A stretch of 64,000 nucleotides of DNA from Chitinophaga fulva (GTDB lineage: Bacteria > Bacteroidota > Bacteroidia > Chitinophagales > Chitinophagaceae), in NCBI RefSeq assembly GCF_012927205.1, contig NZ_JABBGC010000001.1, forward strand, positions 868,001-932,000, given 5' to 3'. Numbering within the stretch: the first letter of the stretch is position 1; each line of letters opens with the position of its first letter. A program made the position numbers and the translations under genes. The notes beneath the pieces were generated by a model. The model searched no databases, was not told where the DNA came from, and saw only the letters and a program-made list of their open reading frames with translations. This document shows positions 1 to 10,000 of this stretch, in pieces.

Positions 1-990
1 ATTCAGCATTTCGATGAGGAATTTGGCGTTGAAGGCGATCTGCATATCGTCGCCGGTATACTGGCAGCTCATACGTTCGTTACCTTCAAAGGAGAAGTCA
101 ACGTCCTGTGCGGAGAGTTGCAGTTCGCTGCCGGTAATATTCAGTGCTACCTGATTGGTGCTTTTGTTAGCGAATACGCCTACACGTTTCAGTGCGTTCT
201 GGAAATCGCTTTTTACCACGGTGAGGCGGTAAGGGTTGTCTTTAGGGATTACCACTTTATAGTCCGGGAAACGGGCATCGATGAGGCGGCAGATCATCTG
301 GGCGCCTTCGTGCTGTACGAAGAAGTGGTTCTGGCTATAAGAAACCTTGATTTCAGAATCGTTGTCCGGCAGCGCGGATTTCAGCAGGTTCAGCGGTTTT
401 TTAGGCACGATGAAGGTGTCTGCCTGCGGGCATTTCGCATCTGTTCTTACATATTTCACCAAACGGTGAGCATCTGTAGCAACAAAAGTGAGGCTTTCTG
501 TGCCGAGTTCAAAGAACACGCCGGTCATAGCCGGACGGAGGTCGTCGTTACTAACGGCAAAGAGTGTTTTGTTGATCGCTGTTACCAGTGCTGTAGATCT
601 CATCGTAAAGGATGTGGTGTCGTCAGCAGCTGGTTCTTTGGGGAAGTTTTCCGGATTTTCTCCCATTACCTTGTACTTACCATTGTCTGAAGTGATTTCC
701 ACGGCGTAGGAATTCAGGTCAATGTGGAAAGTCAGCGGCTGGTCAGGCAAATTTTTCAGGGAATCCATCAAAATTTTAGCCGGGATACAGATCCGTCCGT
801 TCTCTTTGGCTTCCACCTCCAGCTTCACCCGCATAACGGTTTCAAGATCAGTTGCAACTACGGTCAGCTCATTTTTATCAATCAGGAACAGGAAATCCTC
901 CAGTATGGGTAATACTGTGTTGGAATTGATAACACCGCTGATCTGTTGTAATTGTTTTAATAAAGTAGAGGAAGAAACAATAAATTTCAT
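1..990 (-). CDS. dnaN: DNA polymerase III beta sliding clamp, C-terminus cut by window edge
   Basis: Sliding clamp that encircles DNA and tethers the replicative polymerase; cytoplasmic. The frame opens at the ATG complementary to 988-990 and stays open for 330 codons to the left edge. The family is about 370 residues, so roughly the last 40, including part of the partner-binding pocket, lie outside the window. The protein begins MKFIVSSSTLLKQLQQISGV, has the early LPILEDFLF stretch typical of DnaN, and carries TFVATDAHRLV in the middle domain. No frameshift is seen. The upstream region shared with the divergent aminotransferase holds a -7 box for it at 1096-1103. Identification is confident. 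Confidence 0.95.
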   Translation of the reverse strand, partial: MKFIVSSSTLLKQLQQISGVINSNTVLPILEDFLFLIDKNELTVVATDLETVMRVKLEVEAKENGRICIPAKILMDSLKNLPDQPLTFHIDLNSYAVEITSDNGKYKVMGENPENFPKEPAADDTTSFTMRSTALVTAINKTLFAVSNDDLRPAMTGVFFELGTESLTFVATDAHRLVKYVRTDAKCPQADTFIVPKKPLNLLKSALPDNDSEIKVSYSQNHFFVQHEGAQMICRLIDARFPDYKVVIPKDNPYRLTVVKSDFQNALKRVGVFANKSTNQVALNITGSELQLSAQDVDFSFEGNERMSCQYTGDDMQIAFNAKFLIEMLN

Positions 991-1095
991 GGTCTATATT
1001 AGTTTGCTTGTCATTCTTAGTTGCCGGGGAGTTGTGCCCTCCTGCCTGTCCGTTCACATGGCACCCCCTGATAAAAGGTGTAAATGTACTGTAAA

Positions 1096-1103
1096 CAAAG
1101 ATA
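1096..1103 (-). promoter_or_regulatory. Bacteroidota -7 box for dnaN
   Basis: The minus strand reads TATCTTTG, a full match to TAnnTTTG, about 105 bases upstream of the dnaN start. No clear TTTG lies at the usual upstream distance, so only the -7 element is supported. Confidence 0.45.
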
Positions 1104-1324
1104 GAAAGTTTGGTTATTCCCCTTAATTTCATCACATCTTATACACTAAAGATAAGCGGTTTTACACAGGCTGAGGCGAAAGAAAATCACATTTAAAAAT
1201 AACATAATGCTATATAAAAAGCAGGAATGCGGCATCCGGGTTAGATAAAAACCAATAATGGGCTGCTATTATTGATGATTGTAAAAAGAATATCGCTTTT
1301 CTTTTAAATTATCTTCAAATCGGT

Positions 1325-1332
1325 TACTTTTG
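1325..1332 (+). promoter_or_regulatory. -7 box for the aminotransferase
   Basis: TACTTTTG matches TAnnTTTG and lies 44 bases upstream of the ATG. The expected upstream TTTG is replaced by a T-rich run, so the -33 element is weak. Confidence 0.5.
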
Positions 1333-1376
1333 CCGCGCTGAAAAAATATTCTAAAACCAACAAAAAATAGCAGGTT

Positions 1377-2636
1377 ATGAAACTGTCTCATTTAGCCGAA
1401 ACATTGATTGGATCAGAAATCATCAAGTTAGCAGCTGAAGTCAAGGAGAAACAAGCCAAGGGCGAGAAGATCTACAACTTCACCATCGGCGATTTTGACC
1501 CGAAGGTGTTCCCTATCCCGGTTGAATTTGAACAGGAAATCATAACTGCCTATAAGGAACACCTGACCAACTATCCGCCGGCTGATGGTATCGCCGATCT
1601 GAGAAAAGCGGTAGGTGATTTTATAGCAGAGCGTGAGGGACTGACTTACGATCCGGCCAAAGAAATCGTGATCTCCTGCGGTGGCCGCCCCATCATTTAC
1701 GCTACTTTCCGTACGATCGTTGACCGTGGCGAGAAAATCGTATATGCTACGCCTTCCTGGAACAACAACCACTATACCCACTTCCTGGAAGCGGAGCATG
1801 TGGTACTGGAAACCAAGGCGGAAAACGACTTTATGCCTACTGCCGCTGAATTGAAACCACTGTTGAAAGGCGCTACCCTCCTGGCACTGTGTTCCCCACA
1901 GAACCCCACCGGTACTGCTTTCCACAAACAACAGCTGGAAGAAATCTGCGACCTGGTGATCGCTGAAAACAAAAGCAGGGGTGCTGACGAAAAGCCGCTC
2001 TACATCATGTTTGACCAGATGTACTGGGTGCTCACCTTCGGCGAAACACATCACTACAATCCCGTTCAGCTGCGTCCTGAACTGAAAGAATATACCATCT
2101 TCATCGACGGTATGAGTAAGGCTTTTGCCGCTACCGGCGTAAGAGTTGGCTGGGCTCTCGGTCCTGCCCACGTGATCGGCAAAATGAAAGCGATCCTCTC
2201 TCACGTTGGCGCCTGGAGCCCAATGGCAGAACAAAAAGCAGCTGCCCGCTACCTCGTACAGAAAGAGAATGTGGATAAATATCTCCAGCACTTCAAAGGT
2301 GAAATCGAAGAAAGACTGGTAAAAATCTATGAAGGTTTTGACAGCCTGAAAAAAGCCGGTCACCCGGTAGAAGCTATCGCTCCACAGGCAGCCATCTACC
2401 TCACCGTAAAACTGGACCTGGTGGGCAAAACTACTGCCGATGGCACTGTTCTGCAAGACCAGGCAGCGGTTACCTCCTACATCCTCAACGAAGCGAAACT
2501 GGCACTGGTGCCTTTCTACGCTTTCGGTGCAGCTAAAAACTCACCATGGTACCGCCTCAGCGTTGGTACCTGCGTGAAACAGGAAATTCCTGAAATGTTT
2601 GAAAAACTGAAAGCAGCACTGGAGAAATTGAAATAA
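1377..2636 (+). CDS. PLP-dependent class I/II aminotransferase
   Basis: Fold type I pyridoxal-phosphate aminotransferase of 419 residues, a usual length for the aspartate aminotransferase group. Visible landmarks are NYPPADGIADLRKAVGDF (substrate-loop region), SPQNPTGT (cofactor and substrate binding) and FIDGMSKAFAATGVRVGW, where K248 should form the Schiff base with PLP. The C-terminal YRLSVGTC carries the arginine that usually binds the substrate carboxylate. It probably moves amino groups between an amino acid and a 2-oxo acid in the cytoplasm; the exact substrate cannot be read from sequence. It is a single-gene unit, with its own -7 box 44 bases upstream and a strong terminator just after the stop. 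Confidence 0.88.
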   Translation: MKLSHLAETLIGSEIIKLAAEVKEKQAKGEKIYNFTIGDFDPKVFPIPVEFEQEIITAYKEHLTNYPPADGIADLRKAVGDFIAEREGLTYDPAKEIVISCGGRPIIYATFRTIVDRGEKIVYATPSWNNNHYTHFLEAEHVVLETKAENDFMPTAAELKPLLKGATLLALCSPQNPTGTAFHKQQLEEICDLVIAENKSRGADEKPLYIMFDQMYWVLTFGETHHYNPVQLRPELKEYTIFIDGMSKAFAATGVRVGWALGPAHVIGKMKAILSHVGAWSPMAEQKAAARYLVQKENVDKYLQHFKGEIEERLVKIYEGFDSLKKAGHPVEAIAPQAAIYLTVKLDLVGKTTADGTVLQDQAAVTSYILNEAKLALVPFYAFGAAKNSPWYRLSVGTCVKQEIPEMFEKLKAALEKLK

Positions 2637-2658
2637 GACTATTTTGTTATATGCTTGA

Positions 2659-2693
2659 TGGGGCCGGCCGGAATGGTTGGCCCCATTTTTTTT
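2659..2693 (+). terminator. Intrinsic terminator after the aminotransferase
   Basis: TGGGGCC (2659-2665) pairs with GGCCCCA (2679-2685) and is followed by a run of eight T. It starts 22 bases after the stop codon. Confidence 0.85.
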
Positions 2694-2717
2694 CCCAGGG
2701 CTGAAGCCCTGGGCTAC
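2694..2717. repeat. REP-like palindrome
   Basis: CCCAGGGCTgaAGCCCTGGG followed by CTAC is a near-perfect short palindrome. Related palindromes occur at 13894-13917 and 24685-24705. It abuts the first copy of the direct repeat at 2711. Confidence 0.55.
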
Positions 2718-2810
2718 GATGTGCTTCCCGCTGTTTTATAGCAGTGTGTTGATTATATTAGGTGTTGGCCTTGTAAACCAGAATAGGCCTCTGGGTTTTC
2801 GTTGTATCCG
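2711..2810 (+). repeat. ~100-bp direct repeat, copy 1
   Basis: This stretch from GGGCTACGATG to beyond CTGGGTTTTC recurs about 108 bases downstream with few differences. Shared blocks include CTTCCCGCTG, TATAGCAGTG and TATTAGGTGTTGGCCTTGTA. Frames through it are open only by chance and I do not call a gene. Confidence 0.8.
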
Positions 2811-2818
2811 AAGCGTTC

Positions 2819-2915
2819 GGGCTACATGTTCTTCCCGCTGTTTATAGCAGTGTTTGACTATATTAGGTGTTGGCCTTGTAAACCCGGATAGGTCTCTGGG
2901 TTTTCTTCGTACCCA
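2819..2915 (+). repeat. ~100-bp direct repeat, copy 2
   Basis: Second copy of the unit at 2711-2810, with small indels. It is preceded by CCGAAGCGTTCGG, a different palindrome in the place where copy 1 has the REP-like one, so both copies start at a palindrome and GGGCTAC. Confidence 0.8.
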
Positions 2916-3138
2916 GAGAATCAAAGCAAAAGATGGTCATCGCCCGAAGGGCCAATAGTATTCATGTGGACAAGCTAAACACAAAAGGATGGTGACCACG
3001 GGTAATATTACCCACCCTCCAGACATGATAGCTTTATGAATGTGAAATCGTAGTCAAATCCTTGCTGGTAAATAATTTCCTATCTGATTTCTTCTCCCCA
3101 AATCAGGTGAATCAGCAATAACCTTTCTATCAAATTTG

Positions 3139-3165
3139 ACTTTTTGACTTTTGTCATCAAAAAGT
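3139..3165. promoter_or_regulatory. Candidate TetR operator, upstream palindrome
   Basis: ACTTTTTGA (3139-3147) and TCAAAAAGT (3157-3165) form a perfect 9-bp inverted repeat with a 9-base spacer. The word TCAAAAAGTTAA seen here is repeated at 3242-3253 next to the chosen start, which suggests a regulator site. Binding is inferred. Confidence 0.45.
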
Positions 3166-3215
3166 TAAATGCCTGTTAAAACACCTAATGTCCCTTCTAT
3201 ATTGAAAAAACTTCC

Positions 3216-3247
3216 TAATTTTGACCTTGAAACTAAAAAAGTCAAAA
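3216..3247 (+). promoter_or_regulatory. -7 box with overlapping palindrome, TetR/efflux operon
   Basis: TAATTTTG (3216-3223) matches the -7 consensus. TTTTGAC (3219-3225) and GTCAAAA (3241-3247) are perfect inverted arms, so a repressor bound here would cover the start of transcription. It supports translation from 3253 rather than 3169. Confidence 0.45.
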
Positions 3248-3252
3248 AGTTA

Positions 3253-3858
3253 ATGCATACAGAGAATAAAGACGAAATGAGGGATAAGATCCTTGAGGCG
3301 GCTCTGAAGCGTTTTACTCATTATGGCGCAGGTAAAACCACGATGAATGAGATCGCGGATGATCTTCATTGCTCCAAGGCATCCCTGTATTATTATTTTC
3401 CGGACAAAAAGGCCATGCATTTGGCCGTGCTGGAGAAAATAGCAGAAGCCTATTTTGCAGAGATGCAGAAGGTCACTGTTACCATTACATCGGCGGCAAA
3501 AGCTTTGCACGACATCATCGATGTTAAAAAAGGTTTCATCAGTAAGTTCTGTCGGCTGGAGATTTTTAAAATACAGAAAGATGGTCCTACTGTTTTTCAG
3601 GAAGGTGTGAAAAGGGCCAAACAGATTGAAATAGGACTGACGACCCAGGTGATCAAGGCAGGTGTTGCTTCCGGCGAATTTAAAGTGGACAATCCTGAAC
3701 AAACAGCGGACCTCCTGGTACAAGCCATCGTCGGTCTGCGGTTTTCCGTACCAGACCACTTTTCCAACGACGAAGAACTAGACGAAGAAACATTTGAACT
3801 GGTGATAGAAAAACAGAAACTGTTAGTGGACTTTTTCATTAACGCGATGAAAGCATAA
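3253..3858 (+). CDS. TetR/AcrR-family regulator (first of two)
   Basis: Cytoplasmic one-component DNA-binding regulator of 201 residues. The N-terminus has a TetR helix-turn-helix: RDKILEAALKRFTHYG, then TTMNEIADDLHCSKASLYYYF. The rest is a helical ligand-binding and dimer domain without recognisable signature. I choose the ATG at 3253 because a -7 box sits at 3216-3223; the longer frame from 3169 would add 28 residues of low-complexity sequence. It heads an apparent operon with a second TetR gene (12-base gap), TolC, adaptor and RND pump, so it most likely represses the pump in response to a toxic compound. Confidence 0.85.
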   Translation: MHTENKDEMRDKILEAALKRFTHYGAGKTTMNEIADDLHCSKASLYYYFPDKKAMHLAVLEKIAEAYFAEMQKVTVTITSAAKALHDIIDVKKGFISKFCRLEIFKIQKDGPTVFQEGVKRAKQIEIGLTTQVIKAGVASGEFKVDNPEQTADLLVQAIVGLRFSVPDHFSNDEELDEETFELVIEKQKLLVDFFINAMKA

Positions 3859-3870
3859 AGAGAAAAGATC

Positions 3871-4485
3871 ATGGTAGCGAGGGAAAGAATCAAAGAAGTG
3901 GCGCTAAAACTGTTCCGGACATATGGTGTGAAAGGAGTAACGATGTTTGATATTGCCCGTGATTGTGGCATGTCCAAGAAGACGGTGTACGAACATTTTT
4001 CCGATAAACAATCGCTGATCGACGAAGGCATGCAACAGCTGCTGGACACACACAGCACATTTTTTAAGGAAGCACATGCCAACGCGGAAAATGCTATCGA
4101 TGAACTGGTCCGCAACATGAAATACATTACCAATATGGCCAGATCGTTTAACCCGGTCATGTTGTTTGAACTACAAAAATATCATCCGGACACCTGGAGA
4201 AATATTGAAAACTTCCAGCGGGACTGTATCCTGTACGGCATTACGGAAAATCTGAAAAGAGGCATGTCGGAAGGCCTATACCGGCAAGGCATCGATCTGA
4301 ACGTGATAGCCCGTATGCGCCAGCTGCAGCTGGATGCGGCTTTCGATCAGCTTCAGTACCCACCGGACACATTCGATATGCCAGCTGTGATGGATCAAAT
4401 CACTGCACATTTTATACTGGGCATTGCCACTATCAAAGGCCATAGGCTGGTGAACCAGTATCTGCAAATCAAAGAAGAAGAATAA
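3871..4485 (+). CDS. TetR/AcrR-family regulator (second of two)
   Basis: A 204-residue TetR-type regulator. It begins MVARERIKEVALKLFRTYGV and has the helix-turn-helix segment TMFDIARDCGMSKKTVYEHF within the first 50 residues. The C-terminal helical domain differs from that of its neighbour, so the two are not simple recent duplicates and may sense different ligands. It starts 12 bases after the first regulator and ends 10 bases before tolC, so it should be co-transcribed with the pump. Two consecutive TetR genes at the head of one efflux operon is unusual. Confidence 0.85.
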   Translation: MVARERIKEVALKLFRTYGVKGVTMFDIARDCGMSKKTVYEHFSDKQSLIDEGMQQLLDTHSTFFKEAHANAENAIDELVRNMKYITNMARSFNPVMLFELQKYHPDTWRNIENFQRDCILYGITENLKRGMSEGLYRQGIDLNVIARMRQLQLDAAFDQLQYPPDTFDMPAVMDQITAHFILGIATIKGHRLVNQYLQIKEEE

Positions 4486-4495
4486 CTATCAACGT

Positions 4496-5854
4496 ATGAA
4501 GCGATTAAAGTTAACGCTTATCCTCTTAATGGGGATAGGGGGATTGCATGCCTACGCTCAAGCGCCACTATCACTCCAGGAAGCGCTGAAGTTTGCACTG
4601 AATAACAACCAGCAACTCTCCAGAACAAAAATGGAAGAGGAAATGGGTAAGTTCAAAACGCAGGAAGTGCGCTCACAAGCCCTTCCTCAGATCACTGGTA
4701 ATGCCAACTACACGGATAACCTGAAACTGCCGAAGTCACTCCTGCCTGGTACCGTTATCGGTAAACCGGACAGCTCCCTGACCATCGCTTTCGGTACGCA
4801 GTACACGGCCGCTGTAGGTGCAGAGCTGAGCCAGCAGATCTTTAACCAGGCTGTATTTACCGGCCTGAAAGCGGCTAAAGCCGGTGAAGAGTATTATACC
4901 CTGCAAACACAGAAATCCACTGAGGACGTGATCTACAACGTATCCGGCCTCTACTATCAGCTGCTGGTATTACAGGAGAAAATCGTCACCGTGAACAGCA
5001 ACATCGAAAAGCTTACCCAGCTGGTGAACGCTACCCAGTCACAATACGAAAACGGCCTCGCCAAAAAAATTGACCTGGACCGTATCAAAGTAAACCTGAC
5101 CAACTACAAAACGCAACTCACCCAGCTGCTGAACAACGCTGCTACACAGGCCAACAACCTGAAACGGGTGATGGGTATGCCGATGCAGTCCAGCTTTACT
5201 ATCCCGCGCGCTTCTCTCAAAGAAATTGAAACCAAAGCCGCCGGCGTATTGCAATACGATGATATGAACCTGGAAAACAGAACAGAATTTAAGCTCATAC
5301 AGAAACAACAACAATTGCAGGAATTTCAGAAGAAAGCCTACCAGGCAGAGTACTACCCTACCCTGTCGCTCTTCGGCCGTTATTCCTACAACGGTATGAG
5401 CCAGCAGTTCCTGTTCTCTAAAAATGATCCTGCCAACGCTACCTTCTGGTATGGCGCCGCTGCTGTAGGCCTGTCCCTGCACATCCCCATCTTCGATGGT
5501 TTCGGCCGCCGCGCTAAAGTGAGCCAGGCTAACGTGGCCCTGCGCCAGCTGTCCAAACAGAAAGAGGAGATAGCGCTCAACCTGAATACCGACTACGAAA
5601 ATGCCAAACTGCAGGTACGCACCAACTTGTCTACCATCCACACCCAGAAGGAGAACGTAGACCTGGCCAACGAAGTGTACTATTCTACCCAGAATAACTA
5701 CAAACTCGGCCTCGCCAGCCTGACAGACCTGCTCAATGCAGAGACATCCCTCACGGATGCACAAAACAGCTACAACGAAGCACTGCTTCAATATAAAATG
5801 GCAGAACTGGATATCATCAAAAGTAAAGGTGTCCTGAAAGAACTGCTCAACTAA
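4496..5854 (+). CDS. TolC-family outer-membrane efflux protein
   Basis: Outer-membrane channel of a tripartite pump; 452 residues. It begins with signal peptide MKRLKLTLILLMGIGGLHAYA and then LSLQEALKFALNNNQQLSRT, the usual start of OEP domains. Two long alpha-helical repeats follow, each with the conserved small-residue turns, for example VSQANVALRQL and YKLGLASLTDLLNAETSLTDA. The protein should trimerise to form a barrel with a periplasmic tunnel that docks on the adaptor encoded next. The 59-base gap to the adaptor is the largest in the operon. Family assignment is firm; substrates are unknown. Confidence 0.92.
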   Translation: MKRLKLTLILLMGIGGLHAYAQAPLSLQEALKFALNNNQQLSRTKMEEEMGKFKTQEVRSQALPQITGNANYTDNLKLPKSLLPGTVIGKPDSSLTIAFGTQYTAAVGAELSQQIFNQAVFTGLKAAKAGEEYYTLQTQKSTEDVIYNVSGLYYQLLVLQEKIVTVNSNIEKLTQLVNATQSQYENGLAKKIDLDRIKVNLTNYKTQLTQLLNNAATQANNLKRVMGMPMQSSFTIPRASLKEIETKAAGVLQYDDMNLENRTEFKLIQKQQQLQEFQKKAYQAEYYPTLSLFGRYSYNGMSQQFLFSKNDPANATFWYGAAAVGLSLHIPIFDGFGRRAKVSQANVALRQLSKQKEEIALNLNTDYENAKLQVRTNLSTIHTQKENVDLANEVYYSTQNNYKLGLASLTDLLNAETSLTDAQNSYNEALLQYKMAELDIIKSKGVLKELLN

Positions 5855-5913
5855 CAACAACACAACGAATAAACGATAGACCGCAACTGTGGCGGATATA
5901 AACACACAAATTA

Positions 5914-6990
5914 TTGCAGATGAAAAAGTTTATTATCTGGGGCTTGGTAACAGTAGGTGCAGTGGTGCTGATCATGTGGAAGCTTAACGCCAATAAAAAA
6001 GCCAATGAAGCTAAAACAGCATTTGTAAAAGAAAGTAGCAGCGGCGACGTGCCGGTACTGATACAACGGGTATCCACCAACGATTTCTCCCTGGGCTTCC
6101 TGGCCAATGGTAACTTCGCTCCTATCCGCGAATTGTCTTATCTCGCCGAAACCTCCGGCCGTATTACCCGCCTGCTGGTAGATGAAGGCAGCGTGGTAAA
6201 ACAAGGCCAGGCCATTGCCTATGTTGACGCTCAGATCGTGAACACCGACCTCTCTTCTGCAAAAGCCAATCTCGATCAGCTGAGAGTGGATAAGGAAAGA
6301 TATGAAGCCGCTTTCAAAACCGGAGGCGTTACCCAGAAACAGGTAGATGATGTGAAGCTGCAGTATGATATTGCTAAAAGCAATTACGAAGCTGCCGGCC
6401 GCCGTGTAAGCGATACTTACGTGAAAGCGCCTATCTCTGGTGTTATCAACAAAAAATATGTGGAACAGGGCGCTTACCTCTCTCCCGGTAACAAAATGTT
6501 TGACATCGTAGATGTGTCCAGGCTGAAACTGGCCGTGGCTGTACCGGAATCCCAGGTAGTAACCCTGAAGAAAGGACAGAAAGTGAAAGTAACTTCCAAT
6601 GTGTTCCCTGAAGCCAGCTACGAAGGTACGATCACCTTCATCGCAGCGAAAGGTGATAACTCCCTCAATTATCCTGTTGAAATGGAAGTAGGCAACGTGG
6701 CCGGCAAAGAACTGAAAGCCGGCATGTATGGTACTGCACACTTTGAAGCGCCTACCGCCGCTAAAACCATATTCATTGCCCGCACAGCCTTCGTCGGCGG
6801 TGTGAACAGCAACCTGATATATGTGATGGAAGGCAAAGTGGCTAAAAAGCGTAAAGTGATCGCCGGCCAGATCATCGGCGACCAGGTGGAAATACGGGGA
6901 GGCCTCAACGAAGGCGATACCGTGATCACCAGCGGTCAGATCAACCTTACAGATGGTACACCAGTAGTAGTACAGGGTGGCAATAAATAA
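5914..6990 (+). CDS. RND efflux periplasmic adaptor (HlyD/MFP family)
   Basis: Membrane-fusion protein linking the inner-membrane pump to TolC; 358 residues. The first about 25 residues, MKKFIIWGLVTVGAVVLIMW, are an uncleaved anchor or signal. Then come the barrel-sandwich half ISGRIT-like segment (TSGRITRLLVDEGSVVKQGQ), a short helical hairpin around residues 110-150, the second lipoyl half (VKAPISGVINKKYVEQGAYL) and beta-barrel and membrane-proximal domains ending GLNEGDTVITSGQINLTDGT. There is no cysteine lipobox. It lies 21 bases before the pump gene. Confidence 0.92.
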   Translation: MQMKKFIIWGLVTVGAVVLIMWKLNANKKANEAKTAFVKESSSGDVPVLIQRVSTNDFSLGFLANGNFAPIRELSYLAETSGRITRLLVDEGSVVKQGQAIAYVDAQIVNTDLSSAKANLDQLRVDKERYEAAFKTGGVTQKQVDDVKLQYDIAKSNYEAAGRRVSDTYVKAPISGVINKKYVEQGAYLSPGNKMFDIVDVSRLKLAVAVPESQVVTLKKGQKVKVTSNVFPEASYEGTITFIAAKGDNSLNYPVEMEVGNVAGKELKAGMYGTAHFEAPTAAKTIFIARTAFVGGVNSNLIYVMEGKVAKKRKVIAGQIIGDQVEIRGGLNEGDTVITSGQINLTDGTPVVVQGGNK

Positions 6991-7011
6991 GCGTGAACCA
7001 ATTCTTGCAAC

Positions 7012-10000
7012 ATGAAGATTACTGAAGTTTCCATAAAAAGGCCCACGATCGTGGTGGTGGTGTTCACCATCCTCACGCTGCTGGGCGTCATGAGTTATAA
7101 ATCGCTGAACTATGAGCTGTTGCCCAAGTTCAGCTCCCCGATCGTTACCATTGCGACGGTATACCCTGGTGCTTCGCCGAATGAGGTGGAAAGTACCATC
7201 ACTAAAAAGATAGAAGACGCGATCGCTTCCATGGAAAAAATCAAGAAGATCACCTCCAAATCTTCTGAGAGCCTTTCCGTGATCACCGTAGAGCTGAACA
7301 ACGATGCGAATGTGGACATCGCGCTCCAGGATGCACAGCGTAAAGTAAACGCCATCCTGGCCGACCTTCCGGGCGATGCTAAACCACCATCCCTCAATAA
7401 GTTCTCGCTCGATGACCTGCCCATCATGACGTTGTCTGCCACCGCCAAAATGGACGATAAAAAGTTCTACGACCTGGTGGACAAAAAACTGCAACCATTG
7501 TTGTCCCGCCTGCCAGGCGTGGCGCAGGTTTCGCTGATCGGTGGCCAGGAACGTGAAATACAGGTAAACGTAAACCCCGATAAATTGCAGGCTTACAACA
7601 TGTCTATCCTGCAGGTACGTCAGGCGGTTACCAATGCAAACATGGACTTCCCTACCGGTAAGGTAAAAACAGCCAATGATCAGATCCTGATCCGTTTGGC
7701 CGGTAAATATAAAAACGTGGACCAGCTGCGTAACCTCGTGCTGAAAACTACAGCCGAAGGTACCCAGGTCCGCTTGCAGGACGTAGCCGATGTACAGGAT
7801 GCCCAGAAAGATGCTGAACGTATTGCCCGTGTAGATGGGGTGAATGCGATTGCGCTCCAGGTACAGAAACAAACCGACGCCAACGCGGTGACGGTGAGTG
7901 AGGAAATGAAAAAGGCTATCGCCGGTGTGGAAAAAGATTATGCGACCAACGGACTGAAAATACTGGTGGCAAACGACTCTTCTGACTTTACGCTGGAATC
8001 TGCCGACTCTGTAATTCATGACCTGGTGCTGGCGGTAATCCTCGTGGCCGTGGTGATGCTGTTGTTCCTGCACAGTATTCGTAGTGCCATCTTCGTTATG
8101 ATCTCCATTCCGGCATCTTTGATCGCTACGTTCATTGGTATGAAACTGATGGGCTTCTCCCTCAACCTCATGTCATTGCTGGGCCTGTCGCTGGTGGTAG
8201 GTATCCTGGTGGATGATGCCATTGTGGTACTGGAAAATATTTACCGTCACATGGAGATGGGTAAAAACCGTGTACGCGCTGCGTTTGACGGTGTAAAAGA
8301 GATAGGCTTTACCGTTACCTCCATTACATTGGTAATCGTGGTGGTATTCCTGCCAATCTCCCTGACCAACGAGCTGGTGTCGAAGATCCTGCGTGAGTTC
8401 TGCGTGGTGGTAATGATCTCTACCATGCTCAGCTTGTTGTCTTCCTTTATGATCGTACCGCTGTTGTCTTCCCGTTTCGGTAAACTGGAACACATCACCG
8501 GGAAAAATATCTTCGAGAAATTCATCCTGTGGTTTGAAAAACAATTACAACGTTTTACCCTGTGGATGACCGGTATCCTCAGATGGGCGCTGGTACACAA
8601 AGCAATCACCCTGATAGCATCTGTGGGCCTGCTGTTCGCCTCTTTCATGCTGATCGGTAAAGGATATATCGGTGGTGAGTTTATTCCGAAAGGTGACCGC
8701 GGTCAGTTCATCGTGATGCTGGAAATGCCGAAAGACGCGTCTGTACAGACATCCAACCAGGCTACCCGCATAGCGGAACAATATCTCAATAAAAAAGCAG
8801 AAGTAGAAAGGCTGATCACGACAGTGGGTCAGACCAGTGAAGACGGCTTCGGTACTTCACAGTCTACCGCTTATAAATCAGAGATCACCGTGATCATGGT
8901 GCCGCTGGAGAAGCGCAAGGATGCTTCTGATATCTATGCCGCTAAAATGAAGAAAGAACTGAAAGCGATCCTGCCGGGTGTGAAAGTGAAAACAACTGAC
9001 GTAAGCATCATGGGTACTGCGGAAAGAGCCCCGGTAGAACTGGTGGTAATGGGCAGTGAGATGGACAGTGTGATGAATTTCGCGAAAAAAGCGATGGACA
9101 CGCTGAAAACCATCAGCGGTACCAGCGAGGTGAAACTGTCAGTGGAAGAAGGTAACCCGGAGATCAACGTACAGGTGGACCGTGATAAGATGGCTGCACT
9201 GGGCCTCACCCTCGATATGGTGGGTGGTACTATGCAAACCGCCTTCAGTGGTACAGCAGATGATTCTAAAGTGAAGTTCCGTCAGGGCGATTATGAATAT
9301 GATATCAACATCCGTTTCGACGATTTCAATAAAAAGAACCTTCAGGACGTGGCCAACATCCAGCTGGTGAACGACAAAGGCCAGCTGATCAAGCTGTCGC
9401 AGTTTGCAACTGTGACGGAAGGCTCCGGCCCCAGCCACCTGGAGAGAAGGGATAAAAATACCTCTGTGTCTGTACAGTCGCAGGTAATGGGACGCCCTTC
9501 CGGTACCGTAACACAGGAATTTGCCGCCAAACTGGCGAAAATGGAAAAACCGACCGGCATCAACTTCGTGTTTGGTGGCGATGCGGAAAACCAGGGCGAT
9601 TCCTTCGGTACATTGGGTGCGGCATTGCTGATCTCCATTGTGATGGTATACCTGATCATGGTGGCGCTGTATGACAACTACATCTATCCGTTTGTGGTAC
9701 TGTTCTCCATTCCGCTGGCGATCATCGGTGCCTTGCTGGCACTGGCGCTGACCAACAATACGCTCAACATCTTTACCATCCTTGGTATGATCATGTTGAT
9801 TGGTCTGGTGGCGAAGAATGCGATCATTCTCGTGGACTTTACCAACCAGATGAAAGAGCAGGGCCAGAGTACCTATGAAGCGCTGATACACGCTAACAAC
9901 GCACGTTTAAGGCCGATCCTGATGACCACCATCGCGATGGTGATCGGTATGTTGCCGATTGCGTTGGCTACCGGTGGTGTGGCTTCTACCAAAAACGGTC

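Larger units (their letters stand above)
991..1376. other. Divergent intergenic region dnaN / aminotransferase
   Basis: This 386-base AT-rich gap separates two divergent genes. It holds the dnaN -7 box (1096-1103) and one for the aminotransferase (1325-1332). I see no convincing small gene, RNA or long repeat in the rest. Confidence 0.6.
2916..3252 (+). other. Upstream region of the efflux operon
   Basis: No gene is seen. The part near the regulator holds a 9-bp inverted repeat (3139-3165), a -7 box (3216-3223) and a second inverted repeat (3219-3247). A frame from 3169 adds 28 codons to the TetR gene but crosses the promoter, so I do not use it. Confidence 0.45.

Noticed and set aside
2736..2924. 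Open frame on the minus strand with two similar halves (RKPRDLSGFTRPTPNI)
   Set aside because: It is the translation of the ~100-bp direct repeat; no start context, and the repeat is better explained as non-coding.
5911..8073. 720-codon open frame on the minus strand under the efflux operon
   Set aside because: It is antisense to clear adaptor and RND genes and has no recognisable domains; a shadow of codon bias.
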